The position numbers and the translations under genes were made by a program. This document shows, piece after piece, positions 60,301 to 64,000 of a stretch of DNA of 64,000 nucleotides. Position 1 is the stretch's first letter, and the number at the start of each line of letters is the position of its first letter. The stretch is from Marinobacter flavimaris (GTDB lineage Bacteria; Pseudomonadota; Gammaproteobacteria; Pseudomonadales; Oleiphilaceae): positions 124,001 through 188,000 of the forward strand of contig NZ_PSSW01000009.1 of the NCBI RefSeq assembly GCF_002933295.1. Direction: 5' to 3'. The notes under the pieces were generated by a model. The model had not been told where the DNA came from. It saw nothing but the letters and a program-made list of their open reading frames with translations, and searched no databases.

Positions 60301-60505
60301 TTGTCTTGCCCCGCCTCTCAATAATCCTGGATGTTCGCCCGATACTTCTTGTTATTGCGGACGTCTTTGTCTTCACGCTTTTTTCTTCAGGACATTTTGT
60401 TGGTCGGCCTGTCATGGCCTTTACCGTTCTTGTTTTTCTTGCGAACGCGGTGTTTTGTCAGTGCCAGGGTGTGCGATCAGGGCAGCCTGCTGACTGCGTC
60501 ATTCA

Positions 60506-61396
60506 TTAGCGCGGCGGCAGATAATGGACTGGGTCAACCGGATTGCCATTTTTACGAATCTCAAAATGCAACATGGGTCGTTCAGCGCCACTGCTACCGA
60601 GCTCTGCGATCACCTGCCCGGCTTTCACATCCTCCCCTTCCTGCACCAGAATCTTCCGGTTATGAGCGTAAGCACTTAAATAGTGCTCGTTGTGATTCAC
60701 GATAATCAGGTTGCCGTATCCAAGCAACCCGTTGCCGGCATAGACCACATTCCCGGTGGCCGCAGCTCTTACAGCATCCCCGGCTTGCCCGGCAATATCA
60801 ATACCTTTATTGACTTTTCCGGATGTTGAATATCCAGCAATTACAGTGCCAACGTGAGGCCAGCGCCATTCAATCCGGGCCACGGTCTGGGTCTGGGAAG
60901 CGAGCGGCGCGCCCTTGTTCGCTGCTCTCGTCACCGCAGGTTTGGGTGCCGTGGCGGCTGTCTGTTTTGGAGGCGAAGCACGACTCGCCGTTCTCGGCGG
61001 TTGCGATCCAGACGGCTTTTTGGCAGCTGTAGTCTGACTGCCCGAGGTTACACTTCCGCGAAGATCCAGACGAATCACCTGACCCGCTTTGAGATTCCAG
61101 GGCGGACCAATGCCATTGGCGTCGCCAAGCTCGCGGTAGTCCCGACCATACCGCCAGGCTATGCTGTAAAGGGTTTCACCGGGTTTGACGACGTGACGGC
61201 CCCAATAGACCGGGGGATTGTAAATGTCGTCCTGGTAGAGTGCCGGCGTGTTACAGCCGGAAAGTAGCAGCAGGGCCATGAGGGGCAGGAGTGCAAGGCG
61301 GCTGGCCAGCACCTTTTTCGCGGGGCGATCAGGCTCTGAGGCACCGGACGGGAACCGCGGGGACGCCGGTGAAACGGCATTGATGAGCCCACGCAT
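60506..61396 (-). CDS. nlpD: NlpD-type lipoprotein, LysM + degenerate LytM
   Basis: An envelope lipoprotein of 296 residues with lipobox LLLSGC. LysM (HVVKPGETLYSIAWRYGRDYRELGDANGI) is followed by a Ser/Ala/Thr/Lys linker and a LytM/M23 domain (KGIDIAGQAGDAVRAAATGNVVYAG...LHFEIRKNGNPVDPVHYL). The zinc-ligand His of active M23 enzymes is Asn here (NKGIDI), and the first His of HLHFE is Met. It is therefore expected to activate an amidase such as AmiC instead of cutting peptidoglycan. A GTG three codons upstream is an alternative start. Confidence 0.93.
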   Translation of the reverse strand: MRGLINAVSPASPRFPSGASEPDRPAKKVLASRLALLPLMALLLLSGCNTPALYQDDIYNPPVYWGRHVVKPGETLYSIAWRYGRDYRELGDANGIGPPWNLKAGQVIRLDLRGSVTSGSQTTAAKKPSGSQPPRTASRASPPKQTAATAPKPAVTRAANKGAPLASQTQTVARIEWRWPHVGTVIAGYSTSGKVNKGIDIAGQAGDAVRAAATGNVVYAGNGLLGYGNLIIVNHNEHYLSAYAHNRKILVQEGEDVKAGQVIAELGSSGAERPMLHFEIRKNGNPVDPVHYLPPR

Positions 61397-61606
61397 GAAT
61401 CTCACAGGAATAAAACTGACCCAGTTATGAAAAATCCGTATAACCGCTGTCGGTTGTCGAAGCAGTTTCTAAAGTTTTTATAGTAACTTGCTAATATATT
61501 GCACATTTTTCTCGGGAAGCCAAGTTACTGACCGACCTCCCTTGTTACCTCCAGAAACACCCGTTTTGTGCGTTAGGTAACACTCTTCGCACACAGTCGC
61601 CTCAAA

Positions 61607-62596
61607 TTACCTCGATGGTGCGACCTTTCCATGCCGGGAACCGAGCCACTCCACCAGCAGAACGAGGGCGAAACCGGCCGCCGCCATGAGCACGGCCAAT
61701 AGCACCTGGGGATCCTGGCCGGCCTGCTCTGCAAAGGTAGAGGGCCAGACACTCGTCTCATTCAGGGGAACTTGTTCACCGGAGCTGTTGGTACGCCAAC
61801 TGAGAGTCTCCTTCCAGGGCCAAACCTTGTTGAGCGCTCCGATCATGAAGCCGGTGAGCAAGGCGAGCACGAGATCATGAAAATGGTGGAACGCCCAGGT
61901 GATCAGGCGGGCGATGGATAAAAGACCCACCACGCAACCTGCCATAAACAGAAGCAGAATGCCCGCGTCCAACGATTTGATCGCGGCGAGCACGGGCGCA
62001 TACATACCAATAATCACCAGGATAAAGCTGCCCGAGATGCCAGGAAGAATCATGGCGCAGATGGCCAGCGCTCCGGCACCAAAGAACGCCAGAGTGGAAG
62101 GCGCGACTTCGCTGGCAGACAGGGTGGTTATCCACCACGCGATAACAATGCCGAACAACAGCGGAACCAGCAGCGCGGGCTTATAGTGTCGCACCTGACG
62201 CCCGACATGCCACACCGAAGCGACGATCAATCCAAAGAAAAAGCTCCAGATCAGGATCGGGTAGGCCACCAGCATATAGCTGATCCCAGATGCCAGGGTA
62301 GCAATACTGGTCAGGACGCCCGCCAGCAAGGCGACCAGAAAAGTTCCGTCACAGGCGTGCCAGAAACGAGTGAACCGGCCGCGAATCAAGTCATGGAAAA
62401 CTGCTCCGGGAACCGCGTTGATAGCTTCCAGGAGGCGGAAATAGATACCGGTGATGAAGGCAATGGTGCCACCGGAAACCCCTGGAACAATATCAGCGGC
62501 ACCCATGGCGATTCCCCGAAGAAACACGGCTGCAGGGTGGTGGCTGCGTGCAATATCGTTTTCCAGGTTTGTTTTACTTTCTGAAGAGTCGACCAT
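61607..62596 (-). CDS. DUF368 membrane protein (PopT-like polyprenyl-phosphate transporter)
   Basis: A 329-residue protein with 8-10 helices. It starts with AVFLRGIAMGAADIVPGVSGGTIAFITGIYFRLL and repeats the motif as AICAMILPGISGSFILVIIGMY, the twofold DUF368 signature. Members of this family were recently shown to recycle undecaprenyl phosphate across the membrane (PopT); the function here is inferred. It starts 2 bases after the pcm stop, so it is cotranscribed with surE-pcm. Confidence 0.88.
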   Translation of the reverse strand: MVDSSESKTNLENDIARSHHPAAVFLRGIAMGAADIVPGVSGGTIAFITGIYFRLLEAINAVPGAVFHDLIRGRFTRFWHACDGTFLVALLAGVLTSIATLASGISYMLVAYPILIWSFFFGLIVASVWHVGRQVRHYKPALLVPLLFGIVIAWWITTLSASEVAPSTLAFFGAGALAICAMILPGISGSFILVIIGMYAPVLAAIKSLDAGILLLFMAGCVVGLLSIARLITWAFHHFHDLVLALLTGFMIGALNKVWPWKETLSWRTNSSGEQVPLNETSVWPSTFAEQAGQDPQVLLAVLMAAAGFALVLLVEWLGSRHGKVAPSR

Positions 62597-62598
62597 GA

Positions 62599-63255
62599 TT
62601 ATCGGACAACCCCGCCCAGAAGCGGCACAAACCGGACCGGTTCCAGCTCCTTGTGATCAAAGCGATCTCCCCGCCGGGTTACCTGCACCAGCACCTGGTT
62701 CTCCTCACCGACAGGGGCAATCAACACGCCACCGTCTGCCAATTGGGCGAGTAATTCGGCTGGAACTTCAATGGGTGCTGCGGTCACGATAATGCCGTCG
62801 AAAGGGCCACGTTCAGGCCAGCCCATGCCACCATCAGCATGTTTCAGGAACACGTTTCTGGCGTTCAGTTGTCGCAACCGGTCCCGGGCCCTGTCCTGAA
62901 GCGCCTTGATACGCTCGACGCTGTAGATTTCGGCGAACAGGCGGGAGAGCACCGAGGTCTGGTAACCGGACCCGGTGCCAAGCTCCAGGACCCGTGAGGG
63001 CCCGTGGGCAAGCATTAATTCAGTCATGCGGGCCACTATGTAGGGCTGTGACAAGGTTTGGCCGTAGCCAATCGGCAGCGATGTATCTTCGTAGGCTCTA
63101 TGGGAAAGCGCCTCATCCAGGAAAATGTGCCGTGGCACCTCTCCCATAATCTCAAGTACCCGGTCCGACTCGATGCCGGCTTCCCTGAGGCGCTGAACCA
63201 GTCGCATCCGGGTGCGTCGGGAGGTCATCCCGATGCCTTCGAGCTGCGCTGTCAT
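62599..63255 (-). CDS. pcm: Protein-L-isoaspartate O-methyltransferase
   Basis: A 218-residue enzyme that methylates isoaspartyl residues with SAM to repair aged proteins. Motifs are GYGQTLSQPYIVARMTELM, the SAM loop VLELGTGSGYQTSVL and late FDGIIVTAAP. The ATG at 63255 overlaps the surE stop (ATGA); an internal ATG after EGIG is another possible start. Confidence 0.96.
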   Translation of the reverse strand: MTAQLEGIGMTSRRTRMRLVQRLREAGIESDRVLEIMGEVPRHIFLDEALSHRAYEDTSLPIGYGQTLSQPYIVARMTELMLAHGPSRVLELGTGSGYQTSVLSRLFAEIYSVERIKALQDRARDRLRQLNARNVFLKHADGGMGWPERGPFDGIIVTAAPIEVPAELLAQLADGGVLIAPVGEENQVLVQVTRRGDRFDHKELEPVRFVPLLGGVVR

Positions 63256-64000
63256 CCCCGCCCCTCCAGCGAAACCTCCAGGGTATCGACCCAATCCCGG
63301 AGCCGTGAGAGCGCCTCATGCCGGGTCATGTCGATGTGAACCGGGGTAACCGAGACATAACCTTCACGTACGGCATTGAAATCAGTGCCGGGACCGGCGT
63401 CACCGCCGACACCTGCCGCCCCGATCCAGTAACGCTCTTTGCCGCGAGGACAGGTCATCGGGACGGCACCCTCTGCCCGTTCCCGGTGGCCGAGGCGCGT
63501 CACCCGAATGCCAGCCAGTTCCTCCCAGGGAACATCCGGGACATTCACGTTGAGAATGGAGCGAGGCCCCAGCACCAGGGGACGCTCGTTCTCGAGCAGC
63601 ACCCGGACAACCCGGGCGGCGGTCTCGTAGTGAAAGTGGCCATCGTTGACAAGGGAGACGGCAATGGCGGGAAGTCCGAGGTGGCGACCCTCGGTTGCCG
63701 CAGCAACGGTACCGGAGTAGATAATGTCGTCGCCTAGGTTGGCGTGGGTGTTGATACCCGACACCACCCTGTCGAACGGCTCACGGAACAATCCGTTCAC
63801 CGCCAGATGGACGCAGTCGGTCGGTGTTCCATCGACCGAACGAAAACCGTTGGGATGTTCCTCAACCGTCAGGGGGCGATTGAGCGTCAGGGCGTTACTG
63901 GCGCCGCTGTGATCCCGGTCAGGCGCCACGACCTCAAGCTCACCCAGTCCTTTTAAGCCATCAAACAGGGCTATAAGCCCCGGTGAATGAACGCCGTCAT
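63252..64000 (-). CDS. surE: 5'/3'-nucleotidase SurE, 5' truncated by window edge
   Basis: The C-terminal 248 residues or so of SurE. The frame remains open to the window edge and reads DGVHSPGLIALFDGLKGLGELEVVAPDRDHSGASNALTL, so only the first few codons (the metal-binding NDD start) are missing. VVSGINTHANLGDDIIYSGTVAAATEG holds the metal and phosphate residues. SurE removes phosphate from nucleotides in stationary phase. It leads the surE-pcm-DUF368 operon upstream of nlpD-rpoS. Confidence 0.97.
   Translation of the reverse strand, partial: DGVHSPGLIALFDGLKGLGELEVVAPDRDHSGASNALTLNRPLTVEEHPNGFRSVDGTPTDCVHLAVNGLFREPFDRVVSGINTHANLGDDIIYSGTVAAATEGRHLGLPAIAVSLVNDGHFHYETAARVVRVLLENERPLVLGPRSILNVNVPDVPWEELAGIRVTRLGHRERAEGAVPMTCPRGKERYWIGAAGVGGDAGPGTDFNAVREGYVSVTPVHIDMTRHEALSRLRDWVDTLEVSLEGRG

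Overview
The window reads as a chromosomal segment of a marine gammaproteobacterium, most likely Marinobacter or a close relative. The reasons are the GC-rich coding sequence and Pseudomonas-like gene order (alaS-lysC-csrA-tRNA-Ser-tRNA-Arg; surE-pcm-nlpD-rpoS; rsxABCDGE-nth; lptF/lptG next to pepA-holC-valS). A Na+-pumping oxaloacetate decarboxylase and an RNF/RSX complex also fit a marine habitat. The genus call is inference. Nothing looks like a prophage, a CRISPR array or a complete insertion sequence.

Layout. 1-0.46 kb: the end of a ccdAB toxin-antitoxin pair. 0.55-1.1 kb: an apparently deleted YrhK-like remnant and phhB. 1.15-6.5 kb: a LexA-controlled imuA-imuB-dnaE2 mutagenesis operon. 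6.5-10 kb: oadGAB, the sodium-pumping oxaloacetate decarboxylase. 10-12.7 kb: dbpA, a YaiL/DUF2058 protein and a small secreted Gly/Met/Gln-rich protein. 12.8-15.1 kb: a surface-anchored secreted protein with a probable frameshift in its signal peptide, then a poorly coding interval. 15.1-17.8 kb: a chemoreceptor and two small genes. 17.8-18.5 kb: a tRNA cluster with a rearranged tRNA-Arg remnant. 18.5-23 kb: csrA, lysC, alaS. 23-28 kb: an RDD protein, lptG/lptF, pepA, holC. 28-32.5 kb: valS, a panE-like gene, a PduO-type adenosyltransferase. 32.5-38.5 kb: a second chemoreceptor with a good FliA promoter, ampE, ampD and a DUF1631 gene. 38.7-45.3 kb: nadC, yqcC, an orphan parA, hda, a pgsA-like gene, a DUF2066 gene, purM, purN. 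45.3-50 kb: a DUF3108 gene, an avtA-like aminotransferase, a yjaG-like gene, dcd, apbC/mrp. 50.2-58.5 kb: metG, rsxABCDGE, nth. 58.5-64 kb: a chalcone-isomerase-like protein, rpoS, nlpD, a DUF368 transporter, pcm and a truncated surE.

How it works together. Most of the content is housekeeping: aminoacyl-tRNA synthetases, purine, NAD and lysine-family synthesis, LPS export, DNA repair, and stress or global regulation by RpoS and CsrA. Accessory themes are SOS mutagenesis, Na+ or H+ energetics (Oad and Rsx), chemotaxis, and cell-wall recycling with beta-lactamase signalling (AmpD/AmpE). The most unusual points are the A7-tract frameshift in front of the anchored surface protein, the tRNA-Arg remnant carrying a highly structured insert, several unexplained long inverted repeats between genes, and the internally deleted small gene at 552-671. 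I found no convincing novel multi-gene system.
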